A DNA stretch of 64,000 bases from Dechloromonas aromatica (nom. nud.) (GTDB lineage Bacteria; Pseudomonadota; Gammaproteobacteria; Burkholderiales; Rhodocyclaceae). The position numbers were made by a program, and so were the translations under genes. Shown piece after piece: positions 53,428-64,000 of the stretch. Every line of letters starts with the position of its first letter. Position 1 is the stretch's first letter. The stretch lies in NCBI GenBank assembly GCA_017848965.1, contig JAFIHA010000054.1, positions 1-64,000 on the forward strand. The letters run 5' to 3'. The notes under the pieces were generated by a model. The model did no database searches, was not told the origin of the DNA, and saw only the letters and a list, made by a program, of their open reading frames with translations.

Positions 53428-54501
53428 TCACCGCACCGCAGCCATCACCTTGCGCGCCATCTCTTCCAGCGGCCACTGCTCTTCCACTGCACCAATCAGG
53501 AAAGCCTCCCGCGGCATGCCGTAGACAACGCAACTCACCTCGTCCTGGCCGAAGGTCCTGGCCCCGGCCTGACGCATGCGCAGCATGCCCAGAGCACCAT
53601 CCTTGCCCATGCCGGTGAGGATGACCCCCACCGCCTGCCGGCCAACCACTTCGGCGGCGGAATCGAACAGCACATCCACCGACGGGCGATGCCGGTTAAC
53701 CGGCTCGGCCCCCGACAGCTCGGTCAGCAGATTGCCGCCGCTACGCCGGATACGCAGATGGGAATGCCCCGGCGCAATATACACTGTGCCCGCCTCGACC
53801 CTTTCGTTGCCTTGCGCCTCAATCACGCGCGGCGCACAAAGACCGTCCAGACGGCGGGCAAAGGAAGTAGTGAAAGACTCCGGCATGTGTTGCACGATCA
53901 GGATCGGCGGACAGTTTTCCGGAATGCCGAGGAGGAACTCCTTGATTGCTTCGGTCCCGCCCGTTGACGCACCGAGAAAGATGATCTTTCCGTTGCTGCT
54001 CGAATACGGGGAAGCGCCGTTCGTAGCCTTGGCCGCCGTCATCGCACGAGAGCTCCTGGCAATGCCGGCGCTGGCGGCGGGCGCAGGAGCGCCGCGCAGA
54101 CGCGCGCTTTTCGCTGTCCGGATCTTTTCTGCCAGTTCTTCCGCATAAGCCTCCATCGAATTGGGAAAGTCCGAGCGCGGCTTGCCGATGAAATCGACGG
54201 CGCCCAGTTCCAGCGCACGCAGCGTCGTTTCCGATGTCTCGCCGGTATAAGAGGAAACCATCACCACCGGCATCGGCCGCAAGCGCATCAGGCGTTCGAG
54301 GAATGCCAGGCCATCCATGCCCGGCATGTGAACATCGAGGGTCAACACATCGGGCGCCAGGGTCTTGATCAACTCGCGCGCGCTCGACGCATCGGGCGCC
54401 GCGCCGACCACCTCGAGATCGGCAAAACCGTTGATCATGGTGGTCAGCAGCGAGCGCATCAACGCCGAGTCGTCCACGATCAGGACACGCGTCTTTTTCA
54501 T
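53428..54501 (-). CDS. cheB: Chemotaxis protein-glutamate methylesterase CheB
   Basis: 357 aa. Receiver with phospho-Asp D56 ([20 protein letters not shown]). Methylesterase/deamidase domain with triad S179 ([14 protein letters not shown]), H205 ([20 protein letters not shown]) and D301 ([14 protein letters not shown]). Removes receptor methyl groups. Last gene of the cheA-cheW-mcp-mcp-cheR-cheD-cheB run. Confidence 0.96.
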   Translation of the reverse strand: MKKTRVLIVDDSALMRSLLTTMINGFADLEVVGAAPDASSARELIKTLAPDVLTLDVHMPGMDGLAFLERLMRLRPMPVVMVSSYTGETSETTLRALELGAVDFIGKPRSDFPNSMEAYAEELAEKIRTAKSARLRGAPAPAASAGIARSSRAMTAAKATNGASPYSSSNGKIIFLGASTGGTEAIKEFLLGIPENCPPILIVQHMPESFTTSFARRLDGLCAPRVIEAQGNERVEAGTVYIAPGHSHLRIRRSGGNLLTELSGAEPVNRHRPSVDVLFDSAAEVVGRQAVGVILTGMGKDGALGMLRMRQAGARTFGQDEVSCVVYGMPREAFLIGAVEEQWPLEEMARKVMAAVR

Positions 54502-54529
54502 TTGCCGCCACCATCGTACTGATCAAACA

Positions 54530-55138
54530 TCAGATAAAAAGCTCCACATCGCCGCCCATGCTTGCGCCAGACAGTCTCTCCTTGTAATCCCGCTCACGAC
54601 TGAACAGGGTTTCGTTGTGGACGCGATGCAACTTCTTCACCAACACGCGCCCTGTCTGTGAAAAGTAATATACCTTGCGCGGGTAGGAATCCAGCAAGTC
54701 CTTGGCGACGACGGGAATTTTTTCGGTCTTCAGGTAATTGAGCACAAATTCCGCGTTGCGCACCCCGACATTGCTGCTCGACAGGCTGGACATCACCGCC
54801 CCTCCGCCGAACACCTTGGCCTCCAGGCGACTCTTGCGCGCCCCCATCTTCAGCAGGTGGTTGATCAGGACTTCCATGGCATACGAGCCGTAGCGCGCCG
54901 AAGTGCCGACCGTTTCGGAGCGCCCTCCGTCGTCGGGCAGCATGAAATGGTTCATGCCGCCAATACCGGCATCAACATCGCGAATGCAGGCGGCGACGCA
55001 GGACCCCAGCACGGTGACGAGCAGCATTCCCTGATCCGAGACGAAGTACTCGCCCGGCAGTATCTTGGCGGCTTCGCTGGAAAAATGCCGGTCGAAATAG
55101 CGATTGGCCGCCAGGTTTTCGTTATAAGCGTGATTCAC
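54530..55138 (-). CDS. cheD: Chemoreceptor glutamine deamidase CheD, GTG start
   Basis: 202 aa. Catalytic Cys47 (LLVTVLGSCVAACIRDVDAG) and His64 (GGMNHFMLPDD). Deamidates receptor Gln residues. The GTG start overlaps the cheR stop (GTGA), showing translational coupling. Confidence 0.95.
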   Translation of the reverse strand: MNHAYNENLAANRYFDRHFSSEAAKILPGEYFVSDQGMLLVTVLGSCVAACIRDVDAGIGGMNHFMLPDDGGRSETVGTSARYGSYAMEVLINHLLKMGARKSRLEAKVFGGGAVMSSLSSSNVGVRNAEFVLNYLKTEKIPVVAKDLLDSYPRKVYYFSQTGRVLVKKLHRVHNETLFSRERDYKERLSGASMGGDVELFI

Positions 55139-56049
55139 GCGCGTCCCTGGCGAGCCCCGGCAAGGACATAAACCGTCTTGCCTTGCGAACGGAAAAGATC
55201 GGCGGCGTGCAGGAAGCTCTCGGAATGCCCGGCAAACAGCAGGCCATCGGGCTGCATCAACGGAGCGAAGCGGGAAAGGATCTGGTACTGCGTCGGCTTA
55301 TCGAAATAAATCATGACGTTGCGGCAGAACAGGATGTCGAGCGGCCCCTTCACCGGATAGCTGGCGTCGAGCAGGTTGATGCGCCGGAATTCGATCATCC
55401 GCTTCAACTCCGGGCGCACGGCGGCAAAGCCCTCCTGGCCGCCGGTGCCGCGCAGGAAGAAGCGGCGCAGACGCTCCGGCGACATCTTTTCCAGGCGGTC
55501 CATTGCATAGACGCCTTTCTGGGCCGTCGCCAGCACGTTGGTATCGAGATCGGAAGCGATGATGCTGACATGCGAAGCATCGGCGCCACAGGTTTCGGCG
55601 ACTGTCATTGCGATCGAATAGGGTTCCTCGCCAGTCGACGCGGCGGAGCACCAAATTCTCACCGGTCGCCGGTTGCCGATCTGACGCAGATGTTCGGCGA
55701 GGATGGGGAAATGGTGCGGCTCGCGGAAGAAGGAGGTCAGGTTGGTGGTCAGCGAGTTGACGAAACGCTCCCATTCGTCGCCGCCATGGCGCTCCAGGCT
55801 GTCCAGGTACTCGGTGAAGGAATGCTTGTTGAGCGCCCGCAAACGGCGTGCCAACCGCGAATAGACCATGTCCTTCTTGACCGGCGACAGGGAAATCCCC
55901 GCGTGCTGATAAATCAGTTTGCGCACGCGCTCGAAATCGGCGTCGGAAAACTGGAATTCGCGCACCCCGGTGTCTTTGGGCAGAACCCGGTTGAGGTCGT
56001 TACGCAAGCTACCCAAGGACGGCAGCGGACGCTTTGGCTCTATGGTCAT
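55135..56049 (-). CDS. cheR: Chemotaxis protein methyltransferase CheR
   Basis: 304 aa from the ATG at 56049 (MTIEPKRPLPS), one base after the receptor stop. N-terminal helical domain (FERVRKLIYQHAGISLSPVK), then SAM-binding motif I (VRIWCSAASTGEEPYSIAMT) and DILFCRNVMIYFDKPTQYQI. Methylates receptor glutamates. Confidence 0.96.
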   Translation of the reverse strand: MTIEPKRPLPSLGSLRNDLNRVLPKDTGVREFQFSDADFERVRKLIYQHAGISLSPVKKDMVYSRLARRLRALNKHSFTEYLDSLERHGGDEWERFVNSLTTNLTSFFREPHHFPILAEHLRQIGNRRPVRIWCSAASTGEEPYSIAMTVAETCGADASHVSIIASDLDTNVLATAQKGVYAMDRLEKMSPERLRRFFLRGTGGQEGFAAVRPELKRMIEFRRINLLDASYPVKGPLDILFCRNVMIYFDKPTQYQILSRFAPLMQPDGLLFAGHSESFLHAADLFRSQGKTVYVLAGARQGRA

Positions 56050-56050
56050 G

Positions 56051-58864
56051 TCAGAACTCTTCCCATTCGTCGTCCAGACTGAGCGCCGGCGACGGATTTT
56101 TCGACCGCCCCCCCGGCTTGCGTGTCGGCGAAGCCAGGGCCAAGGGTTTCGATGCCGGCACCGCCCCCTCGGCCAGCTTGAACACGGCAACCCCGCGCGC
56201 CATCGATTCCGCCTGCTCTTCCAGGCTCTCGGCGGCGGCGGCCGCCTGTTCGACGAGGGCGGCATTCTGCTGCGTCACCTCGTCCATCTGGCTGATCGCC
56301 AGGCTGACCTGCTCGATCCCGGCGCTCTGCTCGCGGCTGGCTTCGGCAATGTCGGTGACGATCCGCGCCACGCGCTTGATGCTGCTCATGATCTCGGTCA
56401 TCGTCGCCCCGGCCTGGTCGACCAGCTTGCTGCCCGCTTCGACCCGTTCGACCGAATCGGAAATCAGACTCTTGATTTCCTTGGCGGCGGCAGCACTGCG
56501 CTGGGCGAGGCTGCGCACTTCGGTGGCGACGACAGCGAAGCCCCGACCCTGTTCGCCGGCCCGCGCTGCTTCGACGGCGGCGTTGAGGGCCAGGATGTTG
56601 GTCTGGAAGGCAATGCCGTCGATCACCCCGATGATGTCGGCGATCCGCGCGCTGGCCTGATTGATCGAGCCCATGGTCTCGACCACCTTGCCGACCACTT
56701 CGCCACCCTGCTCGGCGATGCGCTGGGCGTTGCCGGCCAGTTCATTGGCCTGGCGGGCGTTGCTGGCGTTCTGCTTGACCGTGGCGGTCAACTCTTCCAT
56801 GCTCGAGGCGGTTTCCTCGAGACTGCTCGCCTGCTCTTCGGTCCGCACCGAAAGATCCTGATTGCCGGAGGCAATCTCCTTCGACGCGACATTGATCGTT
56901 TCCGCGGAATACTGGATGCCACCAACCAGTTCGCGCAAGCGCATGACGGTCTGGTTGGCGTCATTCTTCAACTGGCCGAAGGTCCCCTGATAATCGGCTT
57001 CGACCGTGTGCATCAGGTCGCCGGCGGCGATCCGCGACAACAGCCCGGCGATCTCGCCGACCGCCGAACCGGTGGTTTCCAGCAAGCGGTTGATGCCACG
57101 CCCCAGCTCGCGGTAGAAGCCTTCCAGGGCGTCGGCGTCGAGCCTGGCTTCCAGATTGCCGGCGGCGGCGTGCTCGATCAAGTCGGCGACCAGTCGCTGG
57201 GCGTTGATCTCGGCGGTGCGGTCTAGCCATTCACCAACGGTACCCAGACGCTCGCCCCGCTCATTGACGATGGGATTGGTGACGACGTTGAAAATCCGCC
57301 CGCCGATTTCCATTTCGGTATTGCGCGTGCTCTGCAGTTCGCGCAGACCGCGCAGTGCCGCCTGCGGATCGGCATAGAAATCGCCGATGCTGCTGCCGAT
57401 GAAACGATCGACCGAGAAGTTGGGCTGCCGCTCGCGCAGCGCCGGCTCGATCCGCCGCAGCGTGCGCTGCAGGCCCTTGTTGGCGTAGATCACCGTGCCG
57501 TCATCGTCGGCGATGCGCAGGTTGGCATTGACGCAATCGAGGGCAATGCGGATGCGCAGGTTGTCGTTGGCCAACTGCTGCGCCTCGGCGACGCTGAAGC
57601 CCTGCTGGATCTGCATCGACATCAGCCCCTGCAGCACCTTGCCCATTTCGTCGTCGCGCGAAACATCGACGTTACTGGTGTAATTGCCGTTCGCCAGTTC
57701 GCGGAAGGCGGCGATGACTTCGCCGATCGGCCGGGTGATCGAGCGGGTGATCGCCACCGCGATCCACAGGCCAAGGGCTAGCGCCAGGACGGTCAGGCCA
57801 ATGCTCCAGGCCAGCGTCGCCGCGTACAGCGCCTGACTGTGAGCGACCAGCGCCCGGGCGCCTTCCTCGCGAGCCTGGAACAATGCATCCGCCTTGGCGG
57901 CGGCCTTGGTATAGGCAGGATTGATCTTGTTGAGCAGGATCAGGTTGGCATCGTCAAAACGCCCCTCGAGCAAGGCGGCCTTCGCCGGCAGCAGGCCCTC
58001 CTGCACGAAACGCTCGCGCGCCTGCTGGAACTCGGCAGCCAGTTCCTGTTGGGCGCCGGCTTCGACATGCTGCTGATAAATTTCCCACTGTCGGCTGATT
58101 TCGGTGATGTTGGCATCGATCTGCCGCAGGTGGAACTGGATGTCGTGATCGTGCAGGCTGGCGTAGCCCCCTTCCGGGTTGTGCTGCAGGCTCAGCATGA
58201 TCTGGCTGCGGTTTTCCGCCATCAGGCGGCCGATCACCGCCAGCGACTGGATCGGCAGGACGCCGTCGTCGTTGATGCGCACCGCGCTGTCGTAATTGCG
58301 CCCGGCGCCCCAGGCACCGATCCCGGCAACCAGGGCGGTCGCCAGCAGCAAGGTGGCAAAGCCGGCAAACAGCTTCTGCCGCAACGACCAGCCAGCAAAC
58401 CAGCCTGGGCCGCCATTGACCACGACGCCATGGCGAATCCGCAGGCCGCCGGCGCGCCGTTCGCGGAACAGGCGATAGGCGCTTTCTGCCGCGTTCACCT
58501 GTTCGCGCGTCGGCCGCCGTCGTACCGACAGGTAACCGACCAGCCGATCGTTCTCCCACAACGGCGTGACGGTCGCCTGGACCCAATAGAAATCGCCGTT
58601 CTTGCAGCGGTTCTTGACCATGCCGGTCCACGGCCGGCCGGCCTGCAGATCGTGCCAGAGATCGGCAAAAGCCTCGACCGGCATGTCGGGATGGCGAACG
58701 ATGTTATGCGGCTGGCCGAGCAGTTCCGACTCGGCAAAACCGCTGATATCGATGAATGCCTTGTTGACGTAGGTGATCAGTCCCTTCGGATCGGTCCGGG
58801 AGACGATCAGGGTATCGGCGCCCAGGAGCACCTCGTTGGCGGTGACAGGTTGGTTGTTGCGCAT
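56051..58864 (-). CDS. PAS-containing chemoreceptor (Aer-like N-terminus) with C-terminal pentapeptide
   Basis: 937 aa. N-terminal PAS at 15-130, Aer-like ([20 protein letters not shown], then [20 protein letters not shown]), membrane helix near 180-200, periplasmic four-helix region, second helix near 350-370, HAMP, a second PAS ([20 protein letters not shown]) and a full signalling domain ([20 protein letters not shown]). It ends DDEWEEF, an xWxxF tether of the type bound by CheR. Probably senses redox or energy state; flavin binding is not proved. Confidence 0.9.
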   Translation of the reverse strand: MRNNQPVTANEVLLGADTLIVSRTDPKGLITYVNKAFIDISGFAESELLGQPHNIVRHPDMPVEAFADLWHDLQAGRPWTGMVKNRCKNGDFYWVQATVTPLWENDRLVGYLSVRRRPTREQVNAAESAYRLFRERRAGGLRIRHGVVVNGGPGWFAGWSLRQKLFAGFATLLLATALVAGIGAWGAGRNYDSAVRINDDGVLPIQSLAVIGRLMAENRSQIMLSLQHNPEGGYASLHDHDIQFHLRQIDANITEISRQWEIYQQHVEAGAQQELAAEFQQARERFVQEGLLPAKAALLEGRFDDANLILLNKINPAYTKAAAKADALFQAREEGARALVAHSQALYAATLAWSIGLTVLALALGLWIAVAITRSITRPIGEVIAAFRELANGNYTSNVDVSRDDEMGKVLQGLMSMQIQQGFSVAEAQQLANDNLRIRIALDCVNANLRIADDDGTVIYANKGLQRTLRRIEPALRERQPNFSVDRFIGSSIGDFYADPQAALRGLRELQSTRNTEMEIGGRIFNVVTNPIVNERGERLGTVGEWLDRTAEINAQRLVADLIEHAAAGNLEARLDADALEGFYRELGRGINRLLETTGSAVGEIAGLLSRIAAGDLMHTVEADYQGTFGQLKNDANQTVMRLRELVGGIQYSAETINVASKEIASGNQDLSVRTEEQASSLEETASSMEELTATVKQNASNARQANELAGNAQRIAEQGGEVVGKVVETMGSINQASARIADIIGVIDGIAFQTNILALNAAVEAARAGEQGRGFAVVATEVRSLAQRSAAAAKEIKSLISDSVERVEAGSKLVDQAGATMTEIMSSIKRVARIVTDIAEASREQSAGIEQVSLAISQMDEVTQQNAALVEQAAAAAESLEEQAESMARGVAVFKLAEGAVPASKPLALASPTRKPGGRSKNPSPALSLDDEWEEF

Positions 58865-58888
58865 GAATCTGCCTTTCCTGGGGAATGA

Positions 58889-61282
58889 TTAGAACTCGGC
58901 CCAGTCGTCAGCCTGGCCGGAGGGCACGGAGACATTGGCGGCGAGCATTTTTTTGGAAAAATCAGCGGTCAGCGCCGCCGCGTGTTGTTTTTTTTCGCCC
59001 GGCAAGCGCAGCCCTGACTGACGCGCTGCCACCGTGTTTGCTGGTGCCAGCCCGAGTGCTGGAACCACCTCGGCCCCCAAATGGAAGGCCGCCACCGCCA
59101 GCGCCAGTCGCTGCGCCTGACCGCGCAGGCTTTCGGCGGCGGCGGCGGCTTCCTCGACCAATGCGGCATTTTGTTGGGTTACTTCGTCCATCTGGTTGAT
59201 CGCGCGTCCCACCTGCTCGATGCCGGAGCTCTGCTCACGGCTGGCTTCGGAGATTTCCGCCATGAGCCGCGCCACGCCCTGAATGCTGGAAACAATCTCG
59301 GTCATCGTCGCACCGGCCTGATCGACCAGCCGGTTGCCGGCATTGACCTTGCTGACCGAATCGGCGATCAGCGCCTTGATCTCCTTGGCTGCGGCGGCAC
59401 TGCGCTGCGCCAGGCTACGCACCTCGGTCGCCACCACCGCGAAGCCCCGGCCCTGCTCGCCCGCCCGCGCCGCCTCGACCGCGGCATTGAGGGCGAGGAT
59501 ATTGGTCTGGAAGGCGATCCCGTCAATCACCCCGATGATGTCGGCGATCCGGGCACTCGCCTTCTGGATGGCGCTCATCGTCACCACAACCTGGTCGACG
59601 ACGTTGCCCCCCTGTTCGGCGACGCGCTGCGCTTCGCCCGCCAGGTCGTTGGCGCGCCGCGCGTTGTCGGCATTTTGATGCACGGTGCCGGTCAACTCTT
59701 CCATGCTCGACGCCGTCTCTTCCAGACTTGACGCCTGCTGTTCGGTGCGACCGGAGAGATCCTGGTTGCCCTGGGCGATCTCGCGGGCCGCGGTGTTGAT
59801 CGAGTCGGTGGCTTCCTTGATCGAGAGGACGATTTCGCAGAGACGATCGACGGTGCTGTTGGCGTCGTCGCGCACCTTGCCGAGCAGCCCCTGGTAAGGC
59901 GTCTCGATCTTTTCGGTGAGATCGCCCTTGGCCAGGCGGGCGAGCATGCAGCCGACTTCCTCCAGCGCCTGGCCGTTGGCATCGAGCAGGCTATTGACGC
60001 CTTCGGCCAGCTTCAGGAAGAAACCGTGCTTGTTGCTGCTGGCGATACGCCGCGAGAAATCACCGGCTGCCGCCGCGTCGATGATGCCACTGACCTCCTG
60101 CTCGATCGCCACTTCCCCGGTCCGGTCCTGCCATTCGATCACCGTGCCGAGACGAGCGCCCTCCCCGCCAATCACCGGCGTCACCACCAGGGCGAAGGTC
60201 CGGTTGGCGATCCGGATCACGCTGCGCTGCGGTTCGACGAGCGCGCCGAGCTGCTCGCCGGCGAGCGCTGGGTTCAGCTCGCGAACGGAGAAATCCGCAC
60301 TGCGGATCGCCGCCGCACGAAACTCGGGCAACTGTTGCTGGATGTCGGCCTCCGCCTCGCGCATCATGCCGAACAAGGCGTCGTTGCCATAGATGATCCG
60401 CCCGTCGGGACCGAGCAACATGACGCAGTTGGAACCGACATCGAGTGCCACCTTGATGCGCAGTGCCTCTGCGGCGATCCGCCGCTCGCTGGCGCTGCGC
60501 TCCTTGAGGTCGGCCTGCATCCGCGCCAGGGTCCGCAACAGGTGCGCCGGTTCGTCGTCACCGCCCGGTTCGATGCGGTTGTCGAAGTTGCCGGCGGCTA
60601 CCGACTCCGCCACGTCGACGGCTGCCGACAGCGGGTTGGTGATGCCCCGAGTCACCCAGATACCAGAAGGAATCATCACCACCACCGCCAGGACGATCAA
60701 GCCGAACAGCAGGTTCTGCACCGTCGAGCGGATGGTCGCGATTTCTTCGAGCGCACTCGAGGTTTCCGCCTTTTGCGCCAGATTCAGGGTGTCAATGGCT
60801 TCCTGCCAGGCCCGGAGACGCGGCCCCAGGTGATTTTCGAAATGACTTTCCAGCACCGGCCGATTCCCCTCGGCGAGCAGCGCAAACAACTGCTTGAGCG
60901 AAACTGCCGCGTCTTCGCGCAAGGCCGGCAAACGTTCCATCACATCGCGGGCAGCCGGCGGCAGATTGGCGCCGAGCTGCTTCTCGAGCAGTTGCAATTG
61001 GGCGAGGCTATCGGTTACGCCTTGCGCCGCTTCGCGCTGGCGGAGCAGCTCTTCGAACAACAGGGCATTGCGCGCATGCAGGCCGAGGCTGTCCACATCG
61101 CGGCGCATGGCGCTGGCAAGCTCCATGCCCTGCGCATTATCGACCGCGATCGTCTGCACCTTCTCGCCGATCATCCCCAGGCTGATCAGGGCGACGACGA
61201 CGAAAGCGATCATCAGCGACAAGGCTCCAACCGTTGTCGCGATCAAGCGGCTGCCAATCCTGAAATTGCGCATGTTCAACAT
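58889..61282 (-). CDS. Methyl-accepting chemotaxis protein with cytoplasmic PAS
   Basis: 797 aa from the ATG at 61282 ([15 protein letters not shown]) behind GGGGGA. Membrane helix 1 at about residues 15-38, four-helix-bundle periplasmic domain, helix 2 near 195-215 ([20 protein letters not shown]), HAMP, PAS-like domain ([20 protein letters not shown]), second HAMP-like region and signalling domain. It ends ADDWAEF, also xWxxF. Ligand unknown. Confidence 0.9.
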   Translation of the reverse strand: MLNMRNFRIGSRLIATTVGALSLMIAFVVVALISLGMIGEKVQTIAVDNAQGMELASAMRRDVDSLGLHARNALLFEELLRQREAAQGVTDSLAQLQLLEKQLGANLPPAARDVMERLPALREDAAVSLKQLFALLAEGNRPVLESHFENHLGPRLRAWQEAIDTLNLAQKAETSSALEEIATIRSTVQNLLFGLIVLAVVVMIPSGIWVTRGITNPLSAAVDVAESVAAGNFDNRIEPGGDDEPAHLLRTLARMQADLKERSASERRIAAEALRIKVALDVGSNCVMLLGPDGRIIYGNDALFGMMREAEADIQQQLPEFRAAAIRSADFSVRELNPALAGEQLGALVEPQRSVIRIANRTFALVVTPVIGGEGARLGTVIEWQDRTGEVAIEQEVSGIIDAAAAGDFSRRIASSNKHGFFLKLAEGVNSLLDANGQALEEVGCMLARLAKGDLTEKIETPYQGLLGKVRDDANSTVDRLCEIVLSIKEATDSINTAAREIAQGNQDLSGRTEQQASSLEETASSMEELTGTVHQNADNARRANDLAGEAQRVAEQGGNVVDQVVVTMSAIQKASARIADIIGVIDGIAFQTNILALNAAVEAARAGEQGRGFAVVATEVRSLAQRSAAAAKEIKALIADSVSKVNAGNRLVDQAGATMTEIVSSIQGVARLMAEISEASREQSSGIEQVGRAINQMDEVTQQNAALVEEAAAAAESLRGQAQRLALAVAAFHLGAEVVPALGLAPANTVAARQSGLRLPGEKKQHAAALTADFSKKMLAANVSVPSGQADDWAEF

Positions 61283-61310
61283 AGCGTCCCCCTGCTCCCT
61301 TAGTTGCGGT

Positions 61311-61814
61311 TCATTCAACTGCGGCTTCGACCAGTTCCATATCCGCGCTGCTCATCAGCCTTTCGATGTCGGTAACGATCAGCATCCGCTGCTCGACACT
61401 GGCCAGACCAAGGATGTAACGGGTGTCGAACGAGCCGGAGAAATCCGGCGCCGGCCGGATCTGCGACGACGTCAACGACAGCACGTCGGAGACGCTGTCG
61501 ACGACGACACCGATCACCCGACGGGCGATATTGAGGATGACGACGACAGTAAATGGGGTGTATTCGATCTTGCCGAGATTGAACTTGATGCGCAGATCGA
61601 CAATGGGAACGATGGTCCCGCGCAGATTGACCACCCCCTTGATGAAGGGTGGCGCATTGGCGATCAGGGTCGGCGTCTCGTAGCTGCGGATTTCCTGAAC
61701 CTTCAGGATGTCGATCGCGTACTCCTCGCAACCCAGGGTAAAGGTCAGGAACTCGCTGGCCACCGAGTCATCCTCCGCCAGCGCGCCTGCCTGCTGCTTG
61801 GTGATTTCCATCAT
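61311..61814 (-). CDS. cheW: Chemotaxis coupling protein CheW
   Basis: 167 aa from the ATG at 61814, which overlaps the cheA stop (ATGA); a second ATG follows at once. [20 protein letters not shown], then [20 protein letters not shown] and [20 protein letters not shown] are standard CheW. Connects receptors to CheA. Confidence 0.96.
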   Translation of the reverse strand: MMEITKQQAGALAEDDSVASEFLTFTLGCEEYAIDILKVQEIRSYETPTLIANAPPFIKGVVNLRGTIVPIVDLRIKFNLGKIEYTPFTVVVILNIARRVIGVVVDSVSDVLSLTSSQIRPAPDFSGSFDTRYILGLASVEQRMLIVTDIERLMSSADMELVEAAVE

Positions 61815-64000
61815 TCGCTCCTCAACGGCCCTGCGTCGGCCTTGTGCAGATGATTCCTGGCCATTGTCGCAATGGCCGAGACATCCAGGATCAATGCAAC
61901 ATGACCATCGCCCATGATGGTCGCGCCGGAGATGCCCGGCACTTTCCGGTAATTCGCTTCGAGACTCTTGATCACCACCTGGTGCTGCCCGAGCAGGGCA
62001 TCGACGAACAGGGCAACGCGGATTCCGTCGGCATCGAGCACCACCATGATGCCCTGGGTGAAGTCGTTCCACACCGACTGCAGCTTGAACATTTCGTGCA
62101 GGACGAGAACCGGCAGATATTCGCCGCGTACCTGCACCACCCGCGCCTGATTCGACAGGGTACGGATTTCACCGGGCGTCGGCTGCAGCGATTCGAGCAC
62201 GTAGGACAAAGGCAGGATGTAGATCTGGTCGCCGACGGCAACCGACATGCCGTCGAGGATCGCCAGCGTCAGCGGCAGACGCACCGTCATCCGGGTGCCG
62301 ATGCCGGCCATCGAGTCGATTTCCACCCGCCCCCCCATCGACTGGATGTTGCGGCGGACGACATCCATGCCGACGCCGCGGCCGGAAACGTCGGTGACCT
62401 GCTCGGCGGTCGAAAAGCCGGCTTCGAAGATCAGGTTGAAGACTTCCTGGTCGCTCATCTGATCGGAAACAGGCAGGCCGCGTTCGCGTGCCTTGGCGAG
62501 AATCTTGTCGCGCGGCAGGCCGGCGCCATCGTCGCCGACTTCGATGACGATGTTGCCGCCCTGATGGTAAGCCTTCAGGGTGATCGTCCCGACCGGGCTC
62601 TTGCCCGCCGCAATCCGCCGCTCCGGCGATTCGATGCCGTGGTCCAGACTGTTGCGGATCAGGTGAGTCAGCGGATCGGCGATGCGCTCGATCAAGCCCT
62701 TGTCGAGTTCGGTCGTTTCACCCATCGTCTTCAGCTCGACCTGCTTGCCGAGCTTCGCCGACAGATCGCGGATCACCCGCGGGAAGCGGGAGAAAACGAA
62801 GGAGATCGGCAGCATCCGGATCGACATCACCGCTTCCTGCAGATCCCGGGTGTTGCGTTCCAGTTGAGCCAGCCCGGTCACCAAGCGCTCCGGCGCGGCG
62901 TCGAGCATCTGCGACGAGGTCTGCAGCAGCATGGCCTGGGTGATCACCAGCTCGCCGACCAGATTGATCAACTGGTCGACCTTCTCGACGCTGACGCGGA
63001 TCGAGGAATCGTTCGCCGCGTTGGCCGGTGGCGCCTTCTGGCGCGCCTCTCCGTTCGCGGCCGACGGCAAGGACTTCGTCCCGACCGCCGCCTCGCTGGC
63101 GGGTATCTCAGCAACAACCGACGGCGTAGAAAGTGGCGTAAAGAACCCGAAGCCATCGCCGCCCTCGGCCACCGGGGGTGCCTCGACAACTGCCGGCAAG
63201 GGCTCGAAGAACCCGTAGCCGGGGTCCTCTTCCGCCGGCTTCTGGACCGGCAAGGGCTCGAAGAAGCCATAGGCCTCGACCGGCGGCGCGCCGGGTGCAT
63301 CGGCAAAGATGCCGAAATCGGCGTCATCGGCGGCTGCTGGCTCGGCTTCCCCGACATACCACGCACCACTTTCCGCGACGAAGTCGACCTGATCGGCAAA
63401 ACTGTCCCGGGCCGCCGCCGTCGTCAGCCGCAACAACCATTGGCCGATACTGCCTTCCGGTAGTGGCCGCTGGACGATCTCCAGTTCGCCGAGCTTGCGC
63501 AACTCGTCGAGGAGATTGCCCAGGCCTACGCCGCTGACGGCCTGAGCAGTCGGCACGAAGCCGATTTCGTAACAGGTCCGGGTTGCCATGGACGCAGCAA
63601 TATCCGTCACCACCGGCGCCGGTTCAGGTATCGCAGCGACGACGGCCGGCACCGCCTTGCTGCCATCGGAAAGCTGACGCAAACGCTGGCACAGCGCATC
63701 CACGGCGGCCTGATCGACACTGCCCCGCCCCTGATGGGCATCCAGCATGCTGTGCAAGACATCGCCAGCTTGCAGGCAGGCATCGACCATCTCGGGACGC
63801 AAGGCCAAATCCCCTTTGCGGATGCGATCCAGGAGGTTTTCCAGAATATGCGTGGTTTCCGCGAGGTCGGAAAAACCGAAGGTACCGGCGCTGCCCTTGA
63901 TCGAGTGAGCTGCCCGGAAAATCGCGTTCAGTTGCTCGGCGTCCGGATGCGCAACATCCAGTGCCAGCAACAGAGACTCCATTGCAGCCAGATGCTCTTC
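61811..64000 (-). CDS. cheA: Second chemotaxis histidine kinase CheA (5' end outside window)
   Basis: Partial; at least 729 codons, running off the right edge (reading EEHLAAMESLLLALD inward). Hpt phospho-His in FRAAHSIKGSAGTFGFSD, a P2-like domain (CYEIGFVPTAQAVSGVGLGN, then NLLDELRKLGELEIVQRPLP), then a linker with three YGFFEPL-type repeats. Dimer region, HATPase (LIRNSLDHGIESPERRIAAG, then VGDDGAGLPRDKI) and CheW-like domain follow. Leads the receptor/cheRDB operon. Unlike the other CheA, it keeps a P2-like domain. Confidence 0.93.
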   Translation of the reverse strand, partial: EEHLAAMESLLLALDVAHPDAEQLNAIFRAAHSIKGSAGTFGFSDLAETTHILENLLDRIRKGDLALRPEMVDACLQAGDVLHSMLDAHQGRGSVDQAAVDALCQRLRQLSDGSKAVPAVVAAIPEPAPVVTDIAASMATRTCYEIGFVPTAQAVSGVGLGNLLDELRKLGELEIVQRPLPEGSIGQWLLRLTTAAARDSFADQVDFVAESGAWYVGEAEPAAADDADFGIFADAPGAPPVEAYGFFEPLPVQKPAEEDPGYGFFEPLPAVVEAPPVAEGGDGFGFFTPLSTPSVVAEIPASEAAVGTKSLPSAANGEARQKAPPANAANDSSIRVSVEKVDQLINLVGELVITQAMLLQTSSQMLDAAPERLVTGLAQLERNTRDLQEAVMSIRMLPISFVFSRFPRVIRDLSAKLGKQVELKTMGETTELDKGLIERIADPLTHLIRNSLDHGIESPERRIAAGKSPVGTITLKAYHQGGNIVIEVGDDGAGLPRDKILAKARERGLPVSDQMSDQEVFNLIFEAGFSTAEQVTDVSGRGVGMDVVRRNIQSMGGRVEIDSMAGIGTRMTVRLPLTLAILDGMSVAVGDQIYILPLSYVLESLQPTPGEIRTLSNQARVVQVRGEYLPVLVLHEMFKLQSVWNDFTQGIMVVLDADGIRVALFVDALLGQHQVVIKSLEANYRKVPGISGATIMGDGHVALILDVSAIATMARNHLHKADAGPLRSE

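Noticed and set aside
1..64000. tRNA/rRNA genes, CRISPR arrays, insertion sequences, integrases, attachment sites
   Set aside because: None seen; all coding space is flagellar, chemotaxis or glycosyltransferase genes, and gaps are short.

Overview
The window is a nearly continuous flagellar and chemotaxis supercluster of about 64 kb. It has no RNA genes, insertion sequences or CRISPR arrays, and no gap longer than about 175 bases. High GC coding, a FlhF/FlhG pair, FlrB/FlrC with sigma-54-type promoters, FliA with sigma-28-type promoters, MotC/MotD stators, CheZ, CheD and two CheV proteins together suggest a betaproteobacterium with a polar flagellum. The gene order and protein style look most like Rhodocyclales (Dechloromonas/Azonexus type). 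That assignment comes from pattern recognition, not a database search.

Layout. 1-6.3 kb: two large multidomain glycosyltransferases. 6.3-12.8 kb: a very short flagellin behind a sigma-28-like promoter, then flaG, fliD, fliS, a fliT-like gene with a probable CTG start, a FliK-like protein, an FlhB-C-terminus-like protein and a PilZ (YcgR-type) brake. 12.8-15.7 kb, minus strand: fliE with its own sigma-54-like promoter, and flrC/flrB. 15.8-21.1 kb: fliFGHIJ. 21.2-27.7 kb: fliKLMNOPQR behind a near-consensus sigma-54 promoter. 27.7-38.2 kb, minus strand: flgBCDEFGHIJKL plus a terminal lipoprotein, also behind a near-consensus sigma-54 promoter. 38.3-39.8 kb, plus strand: flgA, flgM, flgN. 39.8-47.6 kb, minus strand: flhB, flhA, flhF, flhG, fliA, motC, motD, tightly overlapping. 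47.8-53.4 kb, minus strand: STAS protein, cheV, cheV, cheY, cheZ, cheA, running from a sigma-28-like promoter to a strong terminator. 53.4-64 kb, minus strand: a second cheA (cut by the window edge), cheW, two chemoreceptors, cheR, cheD, cheB.

How it works together. FlrB/FlrC with sigma-54 probably turn on the basal body, hook and export genes (fliE, fliF, fliK and flgB operons). FliA, held by FlgM until the hook is finished, then turns on flagellin, probably flgM and flgKL, and the STAS-cheV-cheV-cheYZA operon. FlhF and FlhG set pole placement and number. The glycosyltransferases beside the flagellin gene are candidates for decorating the filament. Two receptors with C-terminal tethering-type pentapeptides, two CheA kinases of different architecture, CheW, CheRBD, CheY and CheZ complete the signalling chain.

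Not seen here: motAB, the master regulator flrA/fleQ, and the start of the second cheA operon.
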